Source: CAYGVT01 sp964353355 (lineage in GTDB: Archaea > Thermoplasmatota > DTKX01 > GCA-020343715). From it: a stretch of DNA of 51,712 nt. The notes below the pieces were generated by a model, which was given only the letters and a program-made list of their open reading frames with translations, made no database searches and was not told the DNA's origin. The stretch covers positions 1 to 51,712 of the forward strand of contig CAYGVT010000037.1 of the NCBI GenBank assembly GCA_964353355.1, in the 5' to 3' direction. This document shows, piece after piece, positions 35,741-42,736 of the stretch; within the stretch, counting starts at the first letter, position 1; every line of letters begins with the position of its first letter. A program made the position numbers and the translations under genes.

Positions 35741-36169
35741 ATGGGAAGGACCAAGGAGAGTGAGAGGGTGAGGACGCGCACGCTCCGGCAGACGGTGACG
35801 TTCGACGCCGAGCCCCGCGAGGTCTACGAGGCCTACATGGACCCGGCCAAGCACGCGGCGTTCACGGGCGACGAGGCCCGGTTCGCGCGCCGCAAGGGCG
35901 CCCGGTTCTCGGCGGGCGGCGGCTACATCGACGGGAGGCTGCTCGAGCTCGTGCCTGGCGAGCGGGTCGTCCAGACCTGGCGCGGCAGCGATTGGCCCGA
36001 GGGGCACTACTCGGAGCTCATCCTGACCTTGAAAGGGGTCGAAGGTGGCACCCGGCTCACGCTTGTCCAGAAGGGCGTCCCCACCGGGCTCGCGGACGAG
36101 ATCGACGCGGGCTGGCACGAGTTCTACTGGGAGCCGCTCCGGACGTGGCTCAAGGGCTGCCGCATGTGA
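35741..36169 (+). CDS. SRPBCC-family (AHSA1/START-like) protein
   Basis: Protein of 142 aa. ATG 35741 follows a GGGAGGGA ribosome site that lies in the end of the DUF1801 gene. The AHSA1-type pattern is clear: an initial strand VTFDAEPREVYEAYMDP, a GGYIDGRLLELVPGERVVQTW strand pair, and the C-terminal helix GWHEFYWEPLRTWLKG. These proteins have a hydrophobic pocket between a long helix and a beta-sheet and bind ligands or client proteins. Specific function is unknown; pairing with DUF1801 genes is common in small stress-type operons. Confidence 0.85.
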   Translation: MGRTKESERVRTRTLRQTVTFDAEPREVYEAYMDPAKHAAFTGDEARFARRKGARFSAGGGYIDGRLLELVPGERVVQTWRGSDWPEGHYSELILTLKGVEGGTRLTLVQKGVPTGLADEIDAGWHEFYWEPLRTWLKGCRM

Positions 36170-36202
36170 GAGGGGGCACGTCCAGTCGCGGCCAAGGGCG
36201 GC

Positions 36203-36541
36203 CTATCCCTTCGCCCTCACCATCACGAGGAGCATCTTGAACCTCTTGACCGCGCGCAGCGCGTGCGGCCTGTCGGCGGGCATGATGATGGTCTGCCCCG
36301 CGCGCACCCTGCTGGGCTTGCCCGCGACGGTCACCTCCGCCTCGCCGTCGAGCACGACCACCATCGCGTCGAAGGGCGCGACGTGCTCGCTCAGGCCCTC
36401 GCCCTCGTCGAAGGAGAAGACCGTGACGGTGCCCTCGGTGCGGTCGATGATTGTCCGGCTAACGACCGCGCCTGGCTGGTACTCCACGAGGTCCGCGAGG
36501 TCGAGGGCCTTGGCCTTCTCCACGGTCTCCCTCTTGGGCAT
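36203..36541 (-). CDS. Small cupin-domain protein
   Basis: Protein of 112 aa with a single cupin barrel. Motif 1 is partly kept: LSEHVAPFDAMVVVLDGEAEV has the first His, while the usual HxH second position is Pro. Motif 2 is AGQTIIMPADRPHALRA with its His. Metal binding may be altered. The likely role is small-molecule binding or isomerisation, not predictable further. ATG 36541 stands 29 nt downstream of the tRNA-Leu gene on the same strand, so it may be read through from the tRNA promoter or have its own weak one. Confidence 0.85.
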   Translation of the reverse strand: MPKRETVEKAKALDLADLVEYQPGAVVSRTIIDRTEGTVTVFSFDEGEGLSEHVAPFDAMVVVLDGEAEVTVAGKPSRVRAGQTIIMPADRPHALRAVKRFKMLLVMVRAKG

Positions 36542-36569
36542 GGAGCGGGTCCTCCTTGGCTGACTGGTA

Positions 36570-36656
36570 TGGTGCGAGGGGGGCGATTCGAACGCCCGAA
36601 CCGCTAAGGAAGGGATCTTGAGTCCCTCGCCTTTGACCAGGCTTGGCTACCCTCGC
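36570..36656 (-). tRNA. tRNA-Leu (anticodon CAA), CCA end encoded
   Basis: The minus strand folds as a class II tRNA: acceptor GCGAGGG/CCCTCGC, D arm GCC/GGC, anticodon arm AGGGA-CTCAAGA-TCCCT with anticodon CAA, a 13-nt variable region (TCCTTAGCGGTTC), T arm GGGCG-TTCGAAT-CGCCC, discriminator A and an encoded CCA at 36570-36572. No intron is present. It decodes UUG. A TATA box (GCTTAAGTG, 36682-36690) is about 27-30 nt upstream. Confidence 0.95.
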
Positions 36657-36681
36657 GCGGTCCTGGATAGGAGCCGCCCTC

Positions 36682-36723
36682 ACTTAAGCCTTTCCCGGAG
36701 CCCGGCCGAAGGCCTTTTTACAC
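36682..36723. promoter_or_regulatory. Divergent promoters of tRNA-Leu and the TrmJ-like gene
   Basis: CTTAAGTG on the minus strand (36682-36689) serves the tRNA. CTTTTTACAC on the plus strand (36714-36723) is centred 27 nt before ATG 36745 of the methyltransferase gene, which argues for that ATG over the one at 36733. Confidence 0.5.
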
Positions 36724-36744
36724 CCCCGGTGGATGGCGGCGGCG

Positions 36745-37578
36745 ATGGACGAGGCGGAGGTCGAGTACGAGGGCGACGGCCCCGAGTACGTCATCGTGCT
36801 CGCGGGCCCCAAGACCCCGGCGAACGTGGGCTCGGTCGCGCGCGCGATGGCCAACTTCGGCTCGCTCGAGCTGCGCATCGTGAGGGGCGTGCCGCTGGGG
36901 GACGAGGCCAAGCGCCTCGCCTTCCACGCGGGCTCCATCATCGACCACGCGCGCCACTTCGAGACGTTCGAGCGCGCGCTCGAGGGCCTGGACCTCGTCG
37001 TCGGGACCTCGGGCATCAGCAACAAGCGCGAGAACCGCCACCTGCGCAACCCCCTCACGCCCGCGCAGCTCAGCGAGCGCCTCACGGCCGTCAAGGGCAG
37101 AGTCGGCCTCGTGTTCGGCCGCGAGGACTACGGGCTTTTCAACGAGGAGCTCGAGCGGTGCGACCTGCTGATGACCATCCCGACCGCGCCCATCTACCCC
37201 ATCATGAACCTCTCGCACGCGGTCGCGGTCGTGCTCTACGAGCTGAGGCGCGACCGCCGCATCCAGCGCGAGGCCACCGAGCTCTCGGAGGTCGAGCGCG
37301 ACCGCCTGCTCGACGCGTTCGACGATCTGCTCGCCGCGACCGACTACCCCAGCCACAAGACGCCGGGCACGCGCATAATGATCAGGCGCATCCTCGGGCG
37401 CGCTACGCTCTCCAAGTGGGAGTACCACACCATGATGGGCGTCGTGACCCGCCCCGCGAGGCAGATTGTCAGGCTCGAGGGCGAGATGCGCGCGGCCGGG
37501 CTCGACCCCAAGCCGAAGATCGAGAAGGGCCGGAAGAGAAGGAAGAAACGGAAGAAGGCGCCCACGGTGAAGGGATAG
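36745..37578 (+). CDS. TrmJ-like SPOUT RNA methyltransferase
   Basis: Protein of 277 aa. It has the SpoU/TrmJ pattern: VLAGPKTPANVGSVARAMANFG at the N-terminus (Asn and Arg of the catalytic site), VVGTSG in the middle, and VFGREDYGLFNEEL followed by IPTAPIYPIMNLSHAVAVVLYEL, which forms the SAM-binding trefoil knot. TrmJ enzymes methylate the 2'-O of position 32 in the tRNA anticodon loop. The C-terminal extension after about residue 180 is typical of archaeal forms, and the last 25 aa are a basic KGRKRRKKRKK tail likely to bind RNA. The gene is divergent from tRNA-Leu. The start was chosen by TATA spacing; ATG 36733 would add four residues. Confidence 0.88.
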   Translation: MDEAEVEYEGDGPEYVIVLAGPKTPANVGSVARAMANFGSLELRIVRGVPLGDEAKRLAFHAGSIIDHARHFETFERALEGLDLVVGTSGISNKRENRHLRNPLTPAQLSERLTAVKGRVGLVFGREDYGLFNEELERCDLLMTIPTAPIYPIMNLSHAVAVVLYELRRDRRIQREATELSEVERDRLLDAFDDLLAATDYPSHKTPGTRIMIRRILGRATLSKWEYHTMMGVVTRPARQIVRLEGEMRAAGLDPKPKIEKGRKRRKKRKKAPTVKG

Positions 37579-37685
37579 GGGGTAGAGGGGCAGTTCGATG
37601 GGTTCCCCTCCCGGCGGGAGCTCCAGACCACATCACGAGTACCTGATAGGAACGGTTGCGCTCTCCTCCGGATCATCTGCGAAGG

Positions 37686-39038
37686 TCACTCTCTGCCCCG
37701 GACGAGCTCCATGAGGTCCTCGAGGTCCCAGTGCATGACCCCCTCCTCGTCCATCCTCCTCAGGCATGAGGGTGTGAACGACGACCTCGAGACCATCAGG
37801 TAGGTCTTCTCTATGTTTCGGGCCCTCTCGACCAGGGCCGACCTCCCTATGAGCTCCTCGACCTCCGCCCACCCGACCTTCCGCCTGCTCCACTTCACCT
37901 CGATGAAGACCGCGCTGCGCTTGGCGCGCGCTATGAGGTCTATCTCGTCCCCCTTCCTGCCCCACCACTGGCCGAGCTCGTCGGACTCGAACGGCCTCCT
38001 GGTCCTAATGAGCTCCGCCACGAAGCGCTCCGCCATCCTGCCCAGATGCGCCTCTACCGCCCCCATGTCGATCCGAACCTCGTAGCCGCTCCTCAGCTCC
38101 TCGAGGACGGGGTGGATGAACCTGAACCAGAACCGGTAGAAGTTGTCCTTGATCTGGTACCGCACACGGCGCTCCTTCCCGAGCACGGGACGCGAGCGCT
38201 CAAGGAGTCCAAGGCCTTCGAGCTCTGCCAGGTACTTCGGGAGCGCCTGCGGGTGGATGCCTGCGCCCTGGGCAATCTCGCTCGGTCGCATCGCGCCCTG
38301 GCCGACCTCCTCGAGGATGGCGAAGTGCGTCTCCCACTTGCGCCCGAACTCCTGCACGAGGGTGTTCTCGCCCTCCGGGACGAGGAAGGAGCCTGGCGAG
38401 GCGATGCCCCTGACGTACGTCTCCAGGTCGCCCCCCTCGGCCGTCTCGATGAAACGCGGGACGCCACCCGTGATGCCCCATACCCCCACCGCGTCCTCGA
38501 AGGGGAAGCCCCTGTCCATGAGCATCTGGACGGCGACGGGGGCCGGGAGGGGTGGGAGCTCGAGCAGGTGCGTGGCGCGACCGAACATCGGCTCCTTCCG
38601 GCCGGCGAAGACCTTGCGCATGAGCCCGATGTACGAACCGGAGACGACGAGCCTGATAGGGCGCTCCTCCTTGTACCGGTCGATGAGCTGCTGGAGGGTC
38701 GAGAACGCCGACGGGTCCATGACCTGGAGGTTCCCGATCTCGTCGAGGAAGATGGGCTTGTCAACCTTCAGGATCAGGTAGCTCAGGAACTCGTCGACGG
38801 ACCCGAACGACGGGGAGAAGCCCTCCTGTTCCTCGAGCCTAGCACGGAAGTGCTCGAGCGCCTGCCTGGCCCTCTTCCTGGGGACGAAGATATCGAGATG
38901 CGGCACGTCCTTGAGGGCTTCGCGGACCAGCCGTGTCTTGCCGACCCGCCTCCTGCCATAGACCACGACCAGCGCGTGGTCCTTGGCGACGGCCCCCCTG
39001 ATGAGGGCAAGCTCCCGTTCCCTGTCGTAGAACCTCAT
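37686..39038 (-). CDS. Archaeal STAND-type ATPase with DUF234-like nuclease-fold domain
   Basis: Protein of 450 aa. The P-loop domain has Walker A GRRRVGKT (residues 28-35) and Walker B PIFLDEI (about 95-101), and the sensor motif VVSGSYIGLM. A winged-helix region follows (MRPSEIAQGAGIHPQALPKYLAEL). The C-terminal DUF234-like part carries KGDEIDLIA and AVFIEVKW, the E/D-x-E-V-K pattern of PD-(D/E)XK nuclease folds. Such proteins are abundant in archaea, are often mobile and of unknown role, and have been suggested to act in defence or plasmid/IS biology. The promoter is covered by a double palindrome, and flanking DNA to its left is AT-richer than the rest of the window, consistent with transfer. 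Confidence 0.85.
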   Translation of the reverse strand: MRFYDRERELALIRGAVAKDHALVVVYGRRRVGKTRLVREALKDVPHLDIFVPRKRARQALEHFRARLEEQEGFSPSFGSVDEFLSYLILKVDKPIFLDEIGNLQVMDPSAFSTLQQLIDRYKEERPIRLVVSGSYIGLMRKVFAGRKEPMFGRATHLLELPPLPAPVAVQMLMDRGFPFEDAVGVWGITGGVPRFIETAEGGDLETYVRGIASPGSFLVPEGENTLVQEFGRKWETHFAILEEVGQGAMRPSEIAQGAGIHPQALPKYLAELEGLGLLERSRPVLGKERRVRYQIKDNFYRFWFRFIHPVLEELRSGYEVRIDMGAVEAHLGRMAERFVAELIRTRRPFESDELGQWWGRKGDEIDLIARAKRSAVFIEVKWSRRKVGWAEVEELIGRSALVERARNIEKTYLMVSRSSFTPSCLRRMDEEGVMHWDLEDLMELVRGRE

Positions 39039-39041
39039 ATA

Positions 39042-39072
39042 TATCCTGCATCAGGATACTCCTGTATCAGGA
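39042..39072. promoter_or_regulatory. Tandem palindromic operator overlapping the ATPase promoter
   Basis: TATCCTG-CAT-CAGGATA (39042-39058) is a perfect 7-bp palindrome, and TCCTG-TAT-CAGGA (39060-39072) repeats its core 16 bp away centre to centre. The TATA box ATTTATATCC (minus strand, 39070-39079) adjoins the second palindrome and the predicted transcription start (about 39048) lies in the first. This is the classic layout for repression by a dimeric protein. Confidence 0.6.
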
Positions 39073-39180
39073 TATAAATGTTGGGATGGGATTCTCATCC
39101 GCCCCAGGCCGATTTGCTCTCCACTTATCGTGCCTGTGAGGGCTATCTCACCTGAGATTCTGTTGGTGACGATATACGAA

Positions 39181-39225
39181 TCCTCCGACCATTTGCAGTA
39201 TCAGCTATACATTTGGTACGGAGGA
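39181..39225. repeat. Long imperfect inverted repeat in intergenic DNA
   Basis: TCCTCCG-ACCA (39181-39191) pairs with TGGT-A-CGGAGGA (39214-39225) through 11 pairs with one bulged A, and an inner GTAT/ATAC stem can form. The rest of 39073-39275 has no gene that I recognise. It may be a structured RNA end, a terminator of an old transcript or the end of a mobile element remnant. Confidence 0.4.
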
Positions 39226-39275
39226 GGGAGTGGCCGCCACTTGGGCCCACCACCATCCGCGGGCTGGCTCCGCGC

Positions 39276-40670
39276 TCACTTCCCCTTCCTCAGCCACGCG
39301 TTGATGCCGCGGCCCACGAGCACGCCCGTCGCGCTCGCGTTGATTAAGTCGCGGGAGAGGCCCGGCCCGTCGCCCGCGGCGAAGAGCCCGGGTATCGATG
39401 TCATCAGGTTGCCGTCGACCTCCACCGCCATCGCGTAGAGCTTGAGCTCGGGCGCGTAGAGCAGGGTCGAGTCCGCGTCCACGCCCGGGATGACGCCCGC
39501 GAGCTTGCCGAGGGCCTCGACGAGGTCCACGACGATACGGTGCGGGAGCGCCATGCTTATGTCGCCCGGGGTGACGTCGTTGAGGGTGGGGACCACGTGG
39601 TTGCGCTCGAGCCTGTCCCAGGTCGTGCGCCGGCCGCGCTTGAGGTCGCCCAGGCGCTGGATGATGGGCCTGCCGCCCCCGATGGTGGTGGCGAGCTCTG
39701 CGACCGAGGCGGCGTACTCGGTCGTGTTCTCCACGGGCTCGGTGAGCGCGATGCGAACGAGGAGCGCGAAGTTCGTGTTGGGTGACTCCTTGTCACGGAG
39801 CGAGTGACCGTTGACGCCGACGAAGCCGTCGTAGCGCTCGGCCACGACGAAGCCCTTGCGGTTCGCGCAGAACGTGCGCACGAAGTCGTCGTAGGTGTCC
39901 GACCGCACGTGGAACTTGGGGTCGCGGTTGATGGCCGTGATGGGGTCCATGATGATGGTCGGGACCTCGACGCGCACGCCGATGTCCACGGGCGCGTGGT
40001 GCGCCTTGATGGCGTGCTCCTTGACGACGCGGTTGAGCCACTCGGCGCCGACGCGGCCGGGGGCGAGCACGACCGCCTTGGCCCGCAGCATCTCGCCCGA
40101 GCCCATCTTGACGCCCTCGCACCTCCCCTCGACGACGAGCAGGTCCTCGACGTGCGAGCCCAGGCGGAACTCGACGCCGCGGCCCCGCAGGTCATCCTCG
40201 AAGGCCGAGATGAGCCCCGGGCTGTGGTCGGAGCCGATGTGCCGCTGCGGGATCTCGATGAACCGCACGTCGTTCTCGGCCGAGCGCCTCTTGAGGTCGT
40301 CGATGGCCACGGTCGAGGGGTGCTCCTTGATGGGGGGCGCGCCGAACCGGAGCCAGACCTCGTCGACGTACTCCACGAGCTTCCACGCGGCGCGGTCGTC
40401 GTGCGTGTAGTCGCGCAGGTCCCCGCCCACGTCGGGCCGCAGGTTGAGCGTGCCGTCCGAGAACGTGCCCGCCCCGCCCACGCCGCGCATGATGTGGCAC
40501 GGGTCGCAGTCGGCGCAGTCCGCGCCCGCGGCCATGGGGCAATTGCGGTCCTTGGCGGACATGCCCTCGTCCACGACGATGATGCCCTTCACGCCGAGGA
40601 GCGAGAGCTCCCACGCCGCGAACAGGCCCGCGGGCCCCGCGCCAACGATGACGACCTGGTGCTCGTCCAT
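39276..40670 (-). CDS. FAD-dependent dehydrogenase-like protein (COG2509 type)
   Basis: Flavoprotein of 464 aa. The N-terminal FAD fold is VVIVGAGPAGLFAAWEL. A Cys-rich segment next to it (NCPMAAGADCADCDPCHIMRG) leads to GGAGTFSDGTLNL, which is characteristic of this family. The C-terminal motif IPGLFAAGDGPGLSRDLINA closes the FAD site. The four or five Cys could bind a zinc ion or Fe-S cluster, but this is not settled. The reaction is unknown. A TATA-like CTCATAAC at 40696-40703 on the minus strand is centred about 29 nt from ATG 40670, so the mRNA is likely leaderless. Confidence 0.85.
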   Translation of the reverse strand: MDEHQVVIVGAGPAGLFAAWELSLLGVKGIIVVDEGMSAKDRNCPMAAGADCADCDPCHIMRGVGGAGTFSDGTLNLRPDVGGDLRDYTHDDRAAWKLVEYVDEVWLRFGAPPIKEHPSTVAIDDLKRRSAENDVRFIEIPQRHIGSDHSPGLISAFEDDLRGRGVEFRLGSHVEDLLVVEGRCEGVKMGSGEMLRAKAVVLAPGRVGAEWLNRVVKEHAIKAHHAPVDIGVRVEVPTIIMDPITAINRDPKFHVRSDTYDDFVRTFCANRKGFVVAERYDGFVGVNGHSLRDKESPNTNFALLVRIALTEPVENTTEYAASVAELATTIGGGRPIIQRLGDLKRGRRTTWDRLERNHVVPTLNDVTPGDISMALPHRIVVDLVEALGKLAGVIPGVDADSTLLYAPELKLYAMAVEVDGNLMTSIPGLFAAGDGPGLSRDLINASATGVLVGRGINAWLRKGK

Positions 40671-40697
40671 CGTGGCAATGGTAGGGTGGACGGGGTT

Positions 40698-40716
40698 ATG
40701 AGGCTTTTGGCCTCAT
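40698..40716 (-). terminator. Hairpin at the end of the toroid gene, overlapping the next promoter
   Basis: ATGAGGC-CAAAA-GCCTCAT on the minus strand forms a 7-bp stem and 5-nt loop. It begins at the TGA of the gene 40713-42656 and its 3' arm supplies the CTCAT of the promoter of the FAD gene. It has no U-tract, so termination is only suggested. Confidence 0.35.
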
Positions 40717-42656
40717 TCGCGGGGCTTGTCACCACCTTCCTTGGTGCGCCGCCTGCCCATCGCGGGCAGGGCGATGAGGGCCATCACGACGACGAACAGG
40801 ACCAAGATGAGCACCCAATAGAGCGAGGGGGCGCCCCCGTCGTCCTCGGGCTCCCCGAACCGGACCGCGACGCGGACCGGCGGCGCGACGTTCGAGCTCA
40901 CGACCATGTAGCCCGCGTCGCCCTCGGGCGCGCCCTCCGGGACGAATATCGTCAACCTGACCGTCGTCGAGCCGCCCTTGGGGACCGTGATGTGCTGGTC
41001 GTTGACGTCGACGGTGGCGTTCGAGGCGAGGCTGAGCACCACGTCGACGCCGCTGACGTTCGCGGTGCCCGTGGTCTCGGTGAGCTTGAGGTCGATGATG
41101 TTGACCTCGCCCCGCTTGAGGTAGAGCGTCTTGCCCGCCGACGTCTTGAGCTGCGGGCCTCCCGCGTAGGGCTGGAGGTGGATGCCGAACGGGCCCGCGA
41201 AGCCGCCCGTGGCCGAGAGCACACGGGCCCCGTCGGCGCCCAGCCGCACCTGGGCCGAGGTCACGGCCTCGCGCCCCTGGCCCCACGTGCCCTTGGCCGA
41301 GACGGTCGCCGTCGAGCCGTCGGTGCCCGTGATGTCGACCCATACCTTCCTGAACACCTCGGGGTCGGTCGCGGTGAGCTTGGTGGGCGTCACGGTGAGC
41401 CCCTTCGCCGCGTCGGTCACGAGCTTGGCGCCCTCGAGGTCGATGAACACCGCGGATGTCGCTCCGATGACCTCGAGGTCGAACTTCGGGTTCGGGACCA
41501 TCAGGTAGGCTGCCTCCATCGTGAAGAGCGCGTACATGGACGCGAGCTCGGGCTCCTCCTCGCGCCAGCCGGTGAACGGGTTGCCGTCCCACCCGCCGTC
41601 CGTCCGCTGGATGGACATGAACGCGTTCGCTATCTCGGACCTCCAGTCGCGGACGTTGCCGGCGCTGTCGACGACCCGGTCCTGGGGCGACAACGCGAAT
41701 GCACGGGCCATCGACCACAGGTAGTAGTAGAGGCCCTTGCCCTCCACGCGGGGGTTCTCCGAGAGCGTGTACTCCTTCTCGAGCCAATCGCGCGCGGCCA
41801 TGGTCCGGGGGGACGTGTAGTCGTGGCCCGCGAGGAGAAGGACGAACAGGCCCGCCGCCGTTATGGAGCCGTACGATTCGAACATCTGTTCGCCCAGCGG
41901 AGTGCGGCTGCGCAGGACGTTGTAGACGAAGCCCCCGTCGCCATAGCTCGGCAAGGAGGCGTTGTGGGCCCACGGCATGGTGTTCACGGCGGGCCAGTTC
42001 TGGCAATTCCCCGCGAACTTGGCCATGTCCTCGTACACGCTGGCGGGTATCGCGACAGATGGGTTGAGCAGCCTTGCGGTCATCAGCCCGAGCATAGCGA
42101 ACTGGCTGTTGCTCATGTCAGAGATGCCCGCGTTGTTCGGCCATCCTCCGGCGTATTTCTTCACGGACTCGTTCAGCTCCGCGTCGGTCCACTGGATGCC
42201 GACAAGGGCGTTGGTGACCTTCTCGAGCTTGACCGCGTCCTGGGGGTCGTTGGCCCCCAGGATGGCCATGAGGGAGATGGCGGTCTCGTAGGTCAGCAGC
42301 GAGGACGCCATCACGCCCGTGGTCTCGTTGTACCACGTGCGCAGGTAGGCGAGCCCCTTCGAGACGGTCTGGTTCGTGTAGTCGTAGCCCGCGGCCTCGT
42401 AGGTTATCAGGATGAGGCCGGTCACGCCGCACGATTCCTCCCAGCTACCATCCGCTCGCTGTTTCGTGGATAGCCAGGCCAGGCCCCGCAGCACGGAGTC
42501 CCTGACGTCCTCGCGGTCGACCAGCGGCGTCGGTGCCGTCGCCTTGTCAGCTACCACCTCTGGGGTCGCTGGCAGAAGGGCGAGCAGCATCATGATGGTC
42601 GCGAGCACGGCCACGCACGCGTTTGGACGGTTCACAATGGGCTTCTGGGCAAGCAT
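40713..42656 (-). CDS. Exported alpha/alpha-toroid (prenyltransferase/cyclase-like repeat) protein with TM anchor
   Basis: Protein of 647 aa. ATG 42656 is preferred because GGGGAG lies about 8 nt upstream; GTG 42680 is possible given the promoter. After the signal peptide (ACVAVLATIMMLLALLPATPEVVA), residues about 45-380 contain helical repeats with QRADGSWEE, YAGGWPNNA and QRTDGGWDGN turns, as in squalene-cyclase-like toroids. A beta-rich part with two Ig-like domains follows (380-600). A TM helix (LYWVLILVLFVVVMALIALP) and a basic tail end it. The catalytic DxDD of cyclases is not seen. Related exported toroids in archaea are of unknown role. The protein resembles the toroid region of the gene at 23181, giving two in the window. 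Confidence 0.8.
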   Translation of the reverse strand: MLAQKPIVNRPNACVAVLATIMMLLALLPATPEVVADKATAPTPLVDREDVRDSVLRGLAWLSTKQRADGSWEESCGVTGLILITYEAAGYDYTNQTVSKGLAYLRTWYNETTGVMASSLLTYETAISLMAILGANDPQDAVKLEKVTNALVGIQWTDAELNESVKKYAGGWPNNAGISDMSNSQFAMLGLMTARLLNPSVAIPASVYEDMAKFAGNCQNWPAVNTMPWAHNASLPSYGDGGFVYNVLRSRTPLGEQMFESYGSITAAGLFVLLLAGHDYTSPRTMAARDWLEKEYTLSENPRVEGKGLYYYLWSMARAFALSPQDRVVDSAGNVRDWRSEIANAFMSIQRTDGGWDGNPFTGWREEEPELASMYALFTMEAAYLMVPNPKFDLEVIGATSAVFIDLEGAKLVTDAAKGLTVTPTKLTATDPEVFRKVWVDITGTDGSTATVSAKGTWGQGREAVTSAQVRLGADGARVLSATGGFAGPFGIHLQPYAGGPQLKTSAGKTLYLKRGEVNIIDLKLTETTGTANVSGVDVVLSLASNATVDVNDQHITVPKGGSTTVRLTIFVPEGAPEGDAGYMVVSSNVAPPVRVAVRFGEPEDDGGAPSLYWVLILVLFVVVMALIALPAMGRRRTKEGGDKPRE

Positions 42657-42710
42657 CCTCTCATCTCCCCTGGAGACCACCCCGGTCCCTCGCGAAATCC
42701 CTCCCTCGGG

Positions 42711-42719
42711 GTATATATC
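42711..42719 (-). promoter_or_regulatory. TATA box of the toroid gene
   Basis: GATATATAC on the minus strand. The predicted transcription start is near 42688. Confidence 0.6.
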
Positions 42720-42736
42720 CTCATCGGCTCACTTTT

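Noticed and set aside
37686..39038. A complete toxin-antitoxin or defence island at the DUF234 ATPase
   Set aside because: Only the single ATPase gene and its operator are present; no partner toxin, nuclease or methylase gene adjoins it.
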